From assembly GCA_039933315.1 (NCBI GenBank), contig JBDTOI010000002.1, forward strand, positions 1-64,000: a stretch of 64,000 nt of DNA. The letters are read 5' to 3'. Below, in pieces: positions 44,798 through 52,764 of this stretch. This DNA comes from DASXRU01 sp039933315. Lineage in GTDB: Bacteria > Acidobacteriota > Blastocatellia > Pyrinomonadales > Pyrinomonadaceae. The stretch's first letter is position 1. Every line of letters starts with the position of its first letter. A program made the position numbers and the translations under genes. The notes below the pieces were generated by a model. That model did not search any database. It saw only the letters and a program-made list of their open reading frames with translations, and was not told the DNA's origin.

Positions 44798-44949
44798 CAC
44801 CCGGTTTTAACCGGGTGATCAGTGGCCAATCTGGGTTCGCACAACCGTTTCAACGGTTTATCTTCCGGCTAATTAGAAACCGTTGAAACGGTTGGCCCAT
44901 CATGAGGCAGACTGGCATCACCCGGTTGCAACCGGGTGTGAATGAGATG
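44788..44949. repeat. Nested palindromic element (family B), 162 bp
   Basis: Arms ATCTCATTAACACCCGG...GGGTG (44788-44817) and the nearly complementary 44919-44948 enclose inner ACCGTTTCAACGGT hairpins. It is 162 bp long, nearly the same as the copy at 25437, though with several changes in the arms. It supplies the end of the gene at 43091. Confidence 0.92.
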
Positions 44950-45000
44950 GAATACTTTCTGTCGGGAGTGGCGAAGTCAATCCGCTGTTTGTGGCTTTCA

Positions 45001-45056
45001 AGTTGAGGTTTCACGCAAAGGCGCTAAGAAAGGAGACGTAAGGCGCAAAGGCCTCC
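45001..45056. repeat. Partial repeat of family A
   Basis: GTTGAGGTTTCACGCAAAGG followed by GCGCTAAGAAAGG and GGCGCAAAGGCC. One arm of the family A element is clear, the other is eroded. It ends five bases before the SGNH hydrolase stop codon region. Confidence 0.75.
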
Positions 45057-45060
45057 TCCT

Positions 45061-46701
45061 TCAACGCGTAATCAATGCCTGAAACTTCTCCGTCTTAATC
45101 AACTCGTCTTTCACGGCATGGGCAATGATTTTGTACCCTTCAGCGTTGGTATGAAACCCGTCGGCCTGTAGATATAGTTTCCCAAACGTCTCGATCGGCC
45201 GGTAAGTTGCGCCCCCAGAAGAGGGGACAACAAAGTTACGCACCTTCGGTAGATCGAGGTTCTCCCACTTTCCCTCTGCGCCACTGTTTGTGTACATGTA
45301 AAAAATCTTCTGGCCGGGTGAAAACGTCGCGGTGAATGACCAGATGCTATCCCCGCCTTTTTGATCGCCATGCGTGCCGTCGTCAAACATGAACACTTTG
45401 TTCGGCACGTTGTCACCCAGTTGGGTATAAGGCCCGACAATAGACAATGCCTTTGGAACCGCAGCTCGATCCATCTGCACCCGAAAGACAACTTCAACTG
45501 GGCCGCTCCCTGCAACAGGAGTCCATTGCAGACCTAACTTCTGCTCCATCTCAGCTTCGATTCGCTGCCGCTCATCGCCGATCAATTGGCAGCTATCAAT
45601 CAGGGGGACCACTTCTTCTCGAGAAATCTTTTGCAGCGCTGTCTGGTAGGGACTGCCGGGGCGCAGCTCGTTATGCAGCAGGATGGGCGTTGCGCCGTAT
45701 TCTCTTACCACCCGAATCATTTCGCGAATGTTCTGCTCGTAATCAGCGGGTGGCACCCTTACTCTTGCCTCAAGTTTCTGGTAATCGGCAGCTTCGAGCG
45801 CGTCGGCGCTGACCCACGACTCATAAATAAACTTGTCGTTGGGATCGCTGACAGCCTTGATGGTGTCGCCCATCGTTACCGACTGAAACTTCTTGAGCTG
45901 GCCCAGGTACATAGCCAACTTGTACAACTCGGAGTTCTGAGTAATGAACCGTCGCAAACTAAACCGCTTCTGCTTTGGCACAAAGACGTCATTGTCATGC
46001 CAGCCTGAGATTGAAGCGTCATTCATTGAATAGCCGATTAGCACAATGTCCGGTTGCAATCCCAGAGCTTTTTGCCGCAAAAGCTTCAGGCCTTCGTGAG
46101 ACGTGTAGGCCAACATCCCCAGGTTGAGCACTTCGAGGTTCCTGCCGGGAAGGTCGCGCCGGAGTAGTGCGCGCAATTGATTGGGATAAGTTTGATCGGA
46201 CTCGACGTTGTGTCCGAAGGTCCAGGAATCGCCCAGCGCAATTATGCGAATCGTGTCCGCGGATTTGGTGGTCTGAAACTCGTTGTCTCTAAACCCGTCC
46301 GCGTTCAGCGAGATGGACCAGACCGGCTTATTTTTGAACTCTTCGGGGATTCCAGGACTGAACCGGCCCAGCAGCGCTTTGCGCTCCTCGTCCGACGGCA
46401 TGGGACAAAACAGGTCCAGGTAAGTGCGCCGCGTATGCGGTCTGCCCCGGTGCATTAACTCATCGTCAAGATCCAGTATCCGCAAGCCGTCGGCCCACGG
46501 AGGCACCGCGCCGAAGTTCCGCACCATGTAAGGCAGCATCACATATTGGACGCGAGAATTTCTGATGCGATAAGCGACTCTGATCCCCACTTCCAACAGC
46601 AGGATGCAGATCAACGTGACGAGCGTCACGGGAAGAATTTTCCTGGTAACGATCCTCTGCAGTCGCTTTGGGAGCGATGGTTGGGAGTCAGGTGTAGGCA
46701 A
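45061..46701 (-). CDS. SGNH hydrolase with inserted beta domain
   Basis: A 546-residue protein with one N-terminal membrane helix (about residues 22-42). The SGNH domain begins at residue 150: block I IIALGDSWTFG (Ser159), block II LNLGMLAYTS, block III IGYSMND. Block V (DGFHTN; Asp514, His517) lies about 290 residues later. The gap holds a beta-rich domain at about 400-490, with VEVVFRVQMDRAAVP and a carbohydrate-binding-like Trp/Tyr pattern (GDSIWSFTATFSPGQKIFYMY). It probably acetylates or deacetylates the glycan in the periplasm. This split layout is unusual and inferred. Confidence 0.78.
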   Translation of the reverse strand: MPTPDSQPSLPKRLQRIVTRKILPVTLVTLICILLLEVGIRVAYRIRNSRVQYVMLPYMVRNFGAVPPWADGLRILDLDDELMHRGRPHTRRTYLDLFCPMPSDEERKALLGRFSPGIPEEFKNKPVWSISLNADGFRDNEFQTTKSADTIRIIALGDSWTFGHNVESDQTYPNQLRALLRRDLPGRNLEVLNLGMLAYTSHEGLKLLRQKALGLQPDIVLIGYSMNDASISGWHDNDVFVPKQKRFSLRRFITQNSELYKLAMYLGQLKKFQSVTMGDTIKAVSDPNDKFIYESWVSADALEAADYQKLEARVRVPPADYEQNIREMIRVVREYGATPILLHNELRPGSPYQTALQKISREEVVPLIDSCQLIGDERQRIEAEMEQKLGLQWTPVAGSGPVEVVFRVQMDRAAVPKALSIVGPYTQLGDNVPNKVFMFDDGTHGDQKGGDSIWSFTATFSPGQKIFYMYTNSGAEGKWENLDLPKVRNFVVPSSGGATYRPIETFGKLYLQADGFHTNAEGYKIIAHAVKDELIKTEKFQALITR

Positions 46702-46798
46702 CTAAGCGGCGCTTCCAAAAACGATACATCTACTAAATCACACGAACCAGGCACGAGAGTTGGACTGCGGGTACTCCATCAAGCTCTACGTTCAAACT

Positions 46799-47893
46799 CT
46801 AGGCATTCGCTAAAGCGTCGAGAATGCGATCCGCGGTGTGTCCGTCCCACAGGGCCGGAATCTTGTACTCGCGAGTTCCCGATCCATCGAGCGCGGCAAT
46901 CGCCGCCGCCAAAATCTTTTGCGGGTCAGTGCCCACCACCGTGTTCGTTCCGCTCTCGACAGTGATCGGTCGCTCGGTATTCTCGCGCAACGTCAGGCAG
47001 GGAATGCCCAGCACCGTGGTTTCCTCCTGAATGCCGCCGGAATCCGTCAGTACCAGGCGCGCTCCGCTATAGAGACCAAGGAAGTCCAGATAACCGAGCG
47101 GCTCAATGAAGTGCAGACCGCTACGTTCCACGCGCGCGGCAAAGCCAAACTCATCCAACATCTTCTTCGTCCGCGGGTGAACGGGAAAAACGATTGGCAG
47201 GCGCCGGGCTATCTCTTCCAGCGCCCCGAGGATGCGCGCAAACGAGTCCGGGTTATCAACATTGGACGGCCGGTGCAGAGTTATAACGGCATAATCCTTT
47301 CCGGCGACTTCAAGTTTTTCCCGGATGGTCGAGCCCTTCGCCTTAGCCAGATGTTTCAAGAGCGAGTCGATCATCACATTGCCAACCAGGCGGATTCGTT
47401 CCAATGGAATCCCTTCAGCCCGCAGGTTATCAACCGCATCCGATGAAGGCGCAAGCAAGAGGTCAGCGACCTGGTCTGTCAATATACGATTGATCTCTTC
47501 GGGCATCGAGCGGTCTCGACTGCGCAGGCCCGCTTCCACGTGCGCCACCTTCACTCCGAGCTTATTGGCTACCAGCGCGCAGGCTAGCGTGGAGTTCACG
47601 TCCCCGACAACCACCACCCAGTCTGGCTTCTCCCGAATCACGACGGGCTCAAAACGCTCCATCACCGCAGCTGTTTGGGCGGTAGGCGAGGCGGAGCCAA
47701 CCTCCAGATGAATGTCCGGCGCCGCCAATTCGAGATCGCGGAAAAAGACGTCGGACATCAGCTCGTCGTAATGCTGGCCCGTATGAACAACAAGCGGCGT
47801 GAACTCTCGCTCGCGCCGCTTCATGGCTTCGACGATGGGGGCCACCTTCATGACATTAGGCCGCGCCCCGACGACATTGATTACTTTGAGCAT
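46799..47893 (-). CDS. wecB: UDP-GlcNAc 2-epimerase, non-hydrolysing
   Basis: A 364-residue WecB/MnaA-type epimerase: INVVGARPNVMK, HTGQHYDELMSDVFF, VVVVGDVNSTLACAL, HVEAGLRSRDRSMPEE and GIQEETTVLG. It converts UDP-GlcNAc to UDP-ManNAc. I use the ATG at 47893 because a longer frame runs into the adjacent HicB-like gene. The gene overlaps that gene by 13 bases. With the dehydrogenase at 48150 it would give UDP-ManNAcA. Confidence 0.93.
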   Translation of the reverse strand: MLKVINVVGARPNVMKVAPIVEAMKRREREFTPLVVHTGQHYDELMSDVFFRDLELAAPDIHLEVGSASPTAQTAAVMERFEPVVIREKPDWVVVVGDVNSTLACALVANKLGVKVAHVEAGLRSRDRSMPEEINRILTDQVADLLLAPSSDAVDNLRAEGIPLERIRLVGNVMIDSLLKHLAKAKGSTIREKLEVAGKDYAVITLHRPSNVDNPDSFARILGALEEIARRLPIVFPVHPRTKKMLDEFGFAARVERSGLHFIEPLGYLDFLGLYSGARLVLTDSGGIQEETTVLGIPCLTLRENTERPITVESGTNTVVGTDPQKILAAAIAALDGSGTREYKIPALWDGHTADRILDALANA

Positions 47894-48078
47894 CGAACAA
47901 AGTGAAGGCGGATGATCTTGGGGCACTGACCCTGATTAAAATGGCAGTGCACAGCGTCTCTCACCTGTTCCCGCAGGTCAGCAAGACGATCAGCTTCAGT
48001 AAAGATTGAGACTCCAAGCGCGCGCGCAACGTAGCCTCCTTCGGGTGATTCTTCCACGTTAAAAATTAACTCATCCAT
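47881..48078 (-). CDS. Orphan HicB-like small protein
   Basis: A 65-residue protein: MDELIFNVEESPEGGYVARA with EQVRDAVHCHFN. It belongs to a small HicB-like family, often annotated by mistake as 2-oxoisovalerate dehydrogenase, that normally precedes a HicA-type toxin. Here no toxin gene follows; the next ORF is the epimerase, overlapping by 13 bases. It is therefore an orphan, perhaps a remnant of a toxin-antitoxin pair. Confidence 0.72.
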   Translation of the reverse strand: MDELIFNVEESPEGGYVARALGVSIFTEADRLADLREQVRDAVHCHFNQGQCPKIIRLHFVRCSK

Positions 48079-48149
48079 GACGTTCTCACAGCATCTGACC
48101 TCAACCCATTCGCTTTGTACCTCGATGAAGGCGATCCGTTCTTAGCCAG

Positions 48150-49487
48150 CTACAATCGAATTATCCGCGCCCGGCTCTGGCGCCTCAGATCACCGTTCAG
48201 AGCGTTGCGAGTATCCACCACCAGCGGCGCCAACTCCGTAATGCGTTGGTAATCAATCTGGCTGTGATTAGTAACGATGACGATACAGTCGGCGCTCTTA
48301 ATCTCATCCTCAGTTAGTTCAACTGATCGCAAGGGCTCGCCGGGAGCTTCCGTGTGCGCCTCGTCAAACCTCACTTCATCGACAAACGGATCATGGTAAC
48401 GAACTTCAGCTCCCTTGCTGCGCAGGCGATCAATAATTGAAAGCGCCGGACTCTCGCGCACGTCATTGATGTCCTGCTTGTAGGCAACGCCCAGGAGCAA
48501 AACTCGCGAACCCTTCATCGCTTTCCGTTCGTCGTTCAATCCGTCCGAGATGAGCTGGATCACATGATCGGGCATACGCGAGTTAACTTCTTCCGCCAGG
48601 CTGATAAAGCGGGAATCAAAGCCGTGTTGCCGTGCTTTCCAGGAGAGATAATGTGGATCCAGCGGAATACAGTGACCGCCGATTCCCGGTCCCGGATAAA
48701 ACGGCATGAAGCCAAAAGGTTTGGTAGCCGCCGCCCGTATGACTTCCCACGTATCGATGTTCAGCGCGTAACAGAGGCGCGCCATCTCATTCGCCATCCC
48801 GATATTCACGGCGCGAAAAGTGTTTTCCAGCAGTTTGGCCGTCTCGGCCACGCGCGCCGAACTTACGGCGTGAACGCTGTCAACAATTTGCGAGTAGAGA
48901 TGCGCCGCCGCCGCCGTCGAATCATCCGTCACACCGCCCACGACTTTGGGAATGTTGTGCGTCTGGAATTGAGGATTGCCCGGATCAACTCGTTCCGGCG
49001 AGAAAGCCAGCAGGAAATCTTCGTCGAGTTTTAAACCCGTGTCAGCGAACATGGGCAGCAACACTTCATCCGTCGTGCCGGGGTAAGTAGTCGACTCCAG
49101 AATAATCAACTGCCCACGATGAAGACGTTTCGTAATCTCTTCCGCTGCGGCCAGAATGTATGAAACATCCGGCTCTTTGGTTTTTCGCAGAGGGGTGGGG
49201 ACGCAGATAATGACCGCATCACACTCTTGCAGATGATCGAAATCCGTGGTCGCGCGTAGTCGTCCCGCTTCAACCAGTTCCTTTATCACTGCAGACGAAA
49301 TGTCCCCGATGTAGGAATCGCCCGCGTTAATCCGGGCGGCCTTTTTGTCGTCAACTTCAAAACCGGTGCAGCTAAACCCGCTGCGCCCGAATTCGGCCAG
49401 CAGCGGCAAGCCCACATAGCCCAGACCGATGACTCCGACATGGGCGCGTTTCTCAGTGATCAGCGAAATGATTTTGTCCTTGACCAT
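48150..49487 (-). CDS. UDP-N-acetyl sugar dehydrogenase (WbpA/WecC type)
   Basis: A 445-residue nucleotide-sugar 6-dehydrogenase. NAD motif GVIGLGYVGLPLL, catalytic-Cys motif GGHCIPLDPHYL (after FYPGPGIG), and the C-terminal IVTNHSQIDY region are intact. The sequence is closer to UDP-GlcNAc/ManNAc dehydrogenases than to UDP-glucose dehydrogenase (DKKAARINAGDSYIGDI). It forms a UDP-uronic acid with two NAD. The product would be the carboxyl group that asparagine synthase could amidate. Confidence 0.9.
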   Translation of the reverse strand: MVKDKIISLITEKRAHVGVIGLGYVGLPLLAEFGRSGFSCTGFEVDDKKAARINAGDSYIGDISSAVIKELVEAGRLRATTDFDHLQECDAVIICVPTPLRKTKEPDVSYILAAAEEITKRLHRGQLIILESTTYPGTTDEVLLPMFADTGLKLDEDFLLAFSPERVDPGNPQFQTHNIPKVVGGVTDDSTAAAAHLYSQIVDSVHAVSSARVAETAKLLENTFRAVNIGMANEMARLCYALNIDTWEVIRAAATKPFGFMPFYPGPGIGGHCIPLDPHYLSWKARQHGFDSRFISLAEEVNSRMPDHVIQLISDGLNDERKAMKGSRVLLLGVAYKQDINDVRESPALSIIDRLRSKGAEVRYHDPFVDEVRFDEAHTEAPGEPLRSVELTEDEIKSADCIVIVTNHSQIDYQRITELAPLVVDTRNALNGDLRRQSRARIIRL

Positions 49488-49508
49488 CTAATCAGGTTTC
49501 CTCCGACA

Positions 49509-49868
49509 CTACTTCGCGGCTGGTTCGCACAGGTGAAAGAGATCTGCGCACGCGGTGAAAACTCTCATGTCAGGATTTTTCCGCACCCCGCCGCCCGGGT
49601 AATCCACATCGAATTGCGTGCCTGTCTGGTTATTAACGAGAAGAATGAAGTCCGAGCCATAGAAAGAATTTGACTGTGTTGCTTGCGGTAGCTCTACCGG
49701 CGGGAATACCGCGATTATCAAAGCATTTGGTTCGAGCAAGACTATTTGAGCGCGGCACGCACTGTCAAGGAGGCCTTTCCGCTGCCTTTCTTTGACCGCG
49801 AAGTATTGCCGGGCCCTATTTGCCGCCCGCTGTGAATTGATAGTCGAATAGCCCGCAGCAAAACTCAT
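49509..49868 (-). CDS. Doubtful small ORF in a 530-bp gap
   Basis: A 119-residue frame without a ribosome site between the dehydrogenase and the Spy-like gene. The C-terminal half (SNSFYGSDFILLVNNQTGTQ, then DVDYPGGGVRKNPDM) reads like part of a folded domain, the N-terminal half does not. It could be a gene remnant or a chance frame. I do not recognise it. The rest of the 49488-50020 gap has a GC-rich hairpin and no other feature. Confidence 0.25.
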   Translation of the reverse strand: MSFAAGYSTINSQRAANRARQYFAVKERQRKGLLDSACRAQIVLLEPNALIIAVFPPVELPQATQSNSFYGSDFILLVNNQTGTQFDVDYPGGGVRKNPDMRVFTACADLFHLCEPAAK

Positions 49869-49924
49869 TTGCCGCCAGGCCAGTTCGCCAGGTGCTCGAC
49901 GTCAATGGATTGATTGCTGGGGAG

Positions 49925-49957
49925 GCGCGCGCGTCCGTTACGAGATGACGCGCGCGC
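49925..49957. repeat. Alternating GC hairpin
   Basis: GCGCGCGCGTC and GACGCGCGCGC form an 11-base-pair perfect stem with an 11-base loop, about 64 bases after the Spy-like stop. No U-run follows on the minus strand. On the plus strand CTTTTT lies ten bases beyond. Alternating CG can adopt Z-DNA. Confidence 0.7.
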
Positions 49958-50020
49958 ATTAGCTGGTGCTTTTTACAGGAAAGGACTGATATGCAGGCGA
50001 AATTGATGATCCGCGAGATA

Positions 50021-50671
50021 TCACGAACCTTCAGGCCGAGGGGCTGATCCGGGTGCGCGTCCCGGGGGAGGAGGACCGTCAGGCCCATGTCCAGGCCTTC
50101 CCCCAGGGCCATGGTCCGGGCCCCGACCTGGTTCGCCATCCGGATGTGGCGCCCATCTAATCGCCTGTAGTTTCTGCTGCTGCTCCAGCGTCAACTTATT
50201 CTTGATGCGAATAGCCATTCCGATGTGCAGCCGTTTGATTTCGCGTTCAGCATCGAGCACCTTTTCCAGTTGCGCCAATGCGGCCTGCTCATTTATCGAA
50301 TTGCTTTTCATGATCTCATGCATTGCTTCAACCGCGTCCTGCAACTGCCACTGCAGCTCGTTGAAGCGCGTAGTGGTCCTTTGAATCTCGCTGCGCATGA
50401 ATATCTTTTGCTCGTCCGTCAGCCCGAGCTCGCGCGTGTGCTGCATGATCATCTCCGGCGGAAATATCGCTTCGCCCAGCGGATCCCGGGGCGGATGTGG
50501 CGCTTGAGCAGGTTGCGGCTGAGGCGCTGGTGCTGGCTGTTGTGCCGGTTGCATGGGTTCACCCGGCTGCGGGTGATGCGCCGGTTGCAGCTGCTGCGCG
50601 GATACCACCTGCAGACTCAGGAATGCTACGGCGATCAGGACTCCGAATAACGATTCAAACCTGTTCTTCAT
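50021..50671 (-). CDS. Spy/CpxP-like periplasmic protein
   Basis: A 216-residue protein with signal peptide (residues 1-25), a Pro/Gln-rich region, a helical core (about 60-150) and a Pro/Gly/His-rich tail. The core contains LGLTDEQKIFMRSEI and the LTxxQ element LTLEQQQKL, as in Spy, CpxP and ZraP. Such proteins act as ATP-free chaperones or sense metal and envelope stress. The ATG at 50671 has AGGAGG at ideal spacing. The upstream anti-sigma gene on the same strand makes stress control likely. Confidence 0.82.
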   Translation of the reverse strand: MKNRFESLFGVLIAVAFLSLQVVSAQQLQPAHHPQPGEPMQPAQQPAPAPQPQPAQAPHPPRDPLGEAIFPPEMIMQHTRELGLTDEQKIFMRSEIQRTTTRFNELQWQLQDAVEAMHEIMKSNSINEQAALAQLEKVLDAEREIKRLHIGMAIRIKNKLTLEQQQKLQAIRWAPHPDGEPGRGPDHGPGGRPGHGPDGPPPPGRAPGSAPRPEGS

Positions 50672-50682
50672 TTGATTCCTCC

Positions 50683-51231
50683 TCAATAGTTATCGCGACT
50701 TGGCAGAAATGATCTTAGTTTGTTTACGCTTTCGTTTAGTTGCGGCAGCGAGCTAAGCACTTCATCCCCAGGTGACCGCAGGAACGTTATGGTCGGTGAT
50801 TGCCAGTTTGAAATCGCCGCGGCATTTTGAATCTCAACTCGTCTGGCAGGCAGGATCGATGCCTTGCGGCGCGTGGGGAATCCGACCAGACGCGGGCTGA
50901 CTGGATGGTGCTGCCCAATCGTTGACAGGGGATTCGGTTGTTCGTGTTTCGTGGTTTGCGACGACCCGAGATTGGAATTCGCCGGCCCGGTAACGCCTGC
51001 CAGGATTAGCTGGTTTTGCTGCCGCCGGATCGACCATAGAGTCAGAGAGAAAAGGGTTACCAGCAGCACCGCCGATGCTACCAACCAGAGTTTGAATGCA
51101 TTACGCGGTCCTGGAGTTCTCGACTCGGCACGGATCCACACGCTGGTGAATCGTGGAGTGATCTGCTGGTCTGCGAGCTTTAAGTCACAAAACAGCGCCT
51201 GGATTTTCTTTTCTTCGCCAACCAATTCCAT
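50683..51231 (-). CDS. Probable anti-sigma factor, single-pass membrane protein
   Basis: A 182-residue protein: an N-terminal cytosolic part of about 50 residues (ELVGEEKKIQALFCDLKLAD), one membrane helix (about 55-75, LWLVASAVLLVTLFSLTLW) and a low-complexity periplasmic tail. It overlaps the upstream sigma factor gene by 47 bases, the usual arrangement of ECF sigma and anti-sigma. No zinc-finger His-xxx-Cys motif is visible, so I rely on position. The Spy-like gene follows 11 bases downstream. Confidence 0.65.
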   Translation of the reverse strand: MELVGEEKKIQALFCDLKLADQQITPRFTSVWIRAESRTPGPRNAFKLWLVASAVLLVTLFSLTLWSIRRQQNQLILAGVTGPANSNLGSSQTTKHEQPNPLSTIGQHHPVSPRLVGFPTRRKASILPARRVEIQNAAAISNWQSPTITFLRSPGDEVLSSLPQLNESVNKLRSFLPSRDNY

Positions 51232-51763
51232 AAGCAACTTCCGTCTGTGCCAGGGATTGCCGCAGGTGTTTCTTCCCGCGTTCGTAATGCTGCCGCACGC
51301 TGCCAATCGAGATGTGCATTACGTCGGCGGCTTCCCGCAAGCTCAGGTCTTCGTAAAAGACCAAATGCAGAACTTCACGCTGCCGCGCGGGCAATTGCTC
51401 CAGCGCGCTCTGAAACCGCAACTGCGCTTCGGATCTTTCAAAGGCCTTCGCGGGTTCCTCTGCAAAAGCGCTGCGCATGATCGTGGGATCCGGCACGGTG
51501 CTCAGTCTCAAGCCGCACAGCAGGCTCTTGCGGTGTTCACCTATGGCCGTCTTGCGAATCACCGCAAACAGCCACGTCTTGACGCTGGCTTCACCGCGGT
51601 AACGCGCTTTACCTTCCAGGATCTTCAAGTAGACCATCTGCAAAACCTCTTCGGCGGCTGCTCGATCCCACCGGCAACAACTCAGCGCCCAGCCGAAACT
51701 GGAGCCATGAAGCCTTTCCAGCTCGTCCTTCAGCTCCGAAATGTCCATCAGGTCTACGCTCAC
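51185..51763 (-). CDS. ECF RNA polymerase sigma factor
   Basis: A 192-residue sigma-70 family factor of ECF type. Region 2 spans about residues 20-90 (AAEEVLQMVYLKILEG, then KTWLFAVIRKTAI) and region 4 about 120-175 (LPARQREVLHLVFYEDLSLR and a helix-turn-helix DVMHISIGSVRQHYERGKK). Start GTG at 51763 with GGAG at good spacing; ATG at 51748 possible. It is translationally coupled to the membrane anti-sigma gene. Confidence 0.9.
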   Translation of the reverse strand: MSVDLMDISELKDELERLHGSSFGWALSCCRWDRAAAEEVLQMVYLKILEGKARYRGEASVKTWLFAVIRKTAIGEHRKSLLCGLRLSTVPDPTIMRSAFAEEPAKAFERSEAQLRFQSALEQLPARQREVLHLVFYEDLSLREAADVMHISIGSVRQHYERGKKHLRQSLAQTEVAYGIGWRRKENPGAVL

Positions 51764-51870
51764 GGATTTGCTCCGTGTTCAGAGTATTAGTCGTTTGAGA
51801 AAGCAATTCATATGACCCGGGAATCGGAAATGTTCGCCAAACTCCTTAAATGAACGCCGATCAATTTCCC

Positions 51871-52446
51871 TCAAGTAACAGATTCTGGATTGTGGCGGAC
51901 ACTCTGCCTGATCGCCCTTAGCATCAGGAGCCGAATAAGTCCGCTGAACGGGCGCACGAGCAGCCAGTAAGCGCGAAACTTGCGCCGGCTGGCAGCATCG
52001 CCACAAACAATACGCGTTTCGGTGGTAAGGATGCTGTGTGCCCCGGCAGTCTCTGCCACGGAAAAGTTCCAAACGGCGCGAGCTACACCCGGACGCACGG
52101 CCCCCTTAAAATCTTCTGCATTGAAAGGCAAGACATTTCCCACCAGGCGCCAGAATGGCCCGGTCACTCCGAGGACGATTTCGCGCGGTGGTTCTTCAGC
52201 CAGGATACCGAAACCGGCATTGACGAGGGTTCTAAGGGTTATCGCCGTATTGGCTCGTGGTTGGCGCGGGCCCCGCTGCAAAAAGAACTGCGGAAGCGAG
52301 CGTAGCAGCAGCAGGCCTTTGACGATCGCTGAGCCCCCGAGGTCGGCGGTCCGAACAGCCTGATAGACAGTCTCCTGATTCGCTCTGATCTTAATACTGT
52401 GCTTCTCGGCAAAGTGGGGAACGGGAAGGAATGAATCGATCAGCAT
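51871..52446 (-). CDS. START/Bet v1-like protein
   Basis: A 191-residue protein with the SRPBCC fold: KHSIKIRANQETVYQAVR, LGVTGPFW, VRPGVARAVWNFSV and TTETRIVCGD. Such proteins bind hydrophobic ligands in a cavity. The family in bacteria is diverse and the ligand is unknown. No signal peptide is seen. The next gene downstream is the ECF sigma factor, with a gap of 107 bases. Confidence 0.72.
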   Translation of the reverse strand: MLIDSFLPVPHFAEKHSIKIRANQETVYQAVRTADLGGSAIVKGLLLLRSLPQFFLQRGPRQPRANTAITLRTLVNAGFGILAEEPPREIVLGVTGPFWRLVGNVLPFNAEDFKGAVRPGVARAVWNFSVAETAGAHSILTTETRIVCGDAASRRKFRAYWLLVRPFSGLIRLLMLRAIRQSVRHNPESVT

Positions 52447-52456
52447 TAGAATCTCG

Positions 52457-52477
52457 AACGCAAACTGTTAGTTTGCG
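52457..52477. repeat. Short palindrome (family F)
   Basis: ACGCAAACTGTTAGTTTGCG lies just upstream of the START-like gene and next to the family E element. It matches the palindromes at 17719, 21907 and 38001. Confidence 0.8.
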
Positions 52478-52482
52478 GCTTT

Positions 52483-52702
52483 AGTCCGCGAAGCGGCCGA
52501 GTGAAAATAGCCCAGCACTTGAGTGCTGGGGTGTTTCGCAGAGTGGTGGCCACAGTCCGTGAAACGGACGGCTGCATTGCGATTCTTCGGTTCAACGACC
52601 AATGTTGTTCAGTCGTCCGTTTCACGGACTATCTACCAGACGGCTTGGCGAATCCCAGCACTGAAGTGCTGGGCTATTTTCATACGTCCACTACGCGGAC
52701 TA
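52483..52702. repeat. Nested palindromic element (family E), 220 bp
   Basis: Outer AGTCCGCGAAGCGG and a partner ACTACGCGGACT enclose hairpins GCCCAGCACTTGAGTGCTGG and CAGTCCGTGAAACGGACG. Two halves are inverted copies of each other, as at 33991. The Exo-Pol gene stop lies at 52765. Confidence 0.9.
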
Positions 52703-52764
52703 TTGAATTGCCTCTTGGGTAATGCCGCGACGGATCTTTGCCGGTAATTGAAACGAAACAGACC

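Noticed and set aside
46838..47446. 202-codon plus-strand ORF
   Set aside because: It lies opposite wecB, whose motifs are intact.
50864..51790. 308-codon plus-strand ORF
   Set aside because: It lies opposite the ECF sigma and anti-sigma genes, whose families and overlap are clear. The plus frame has no recognisable domain.
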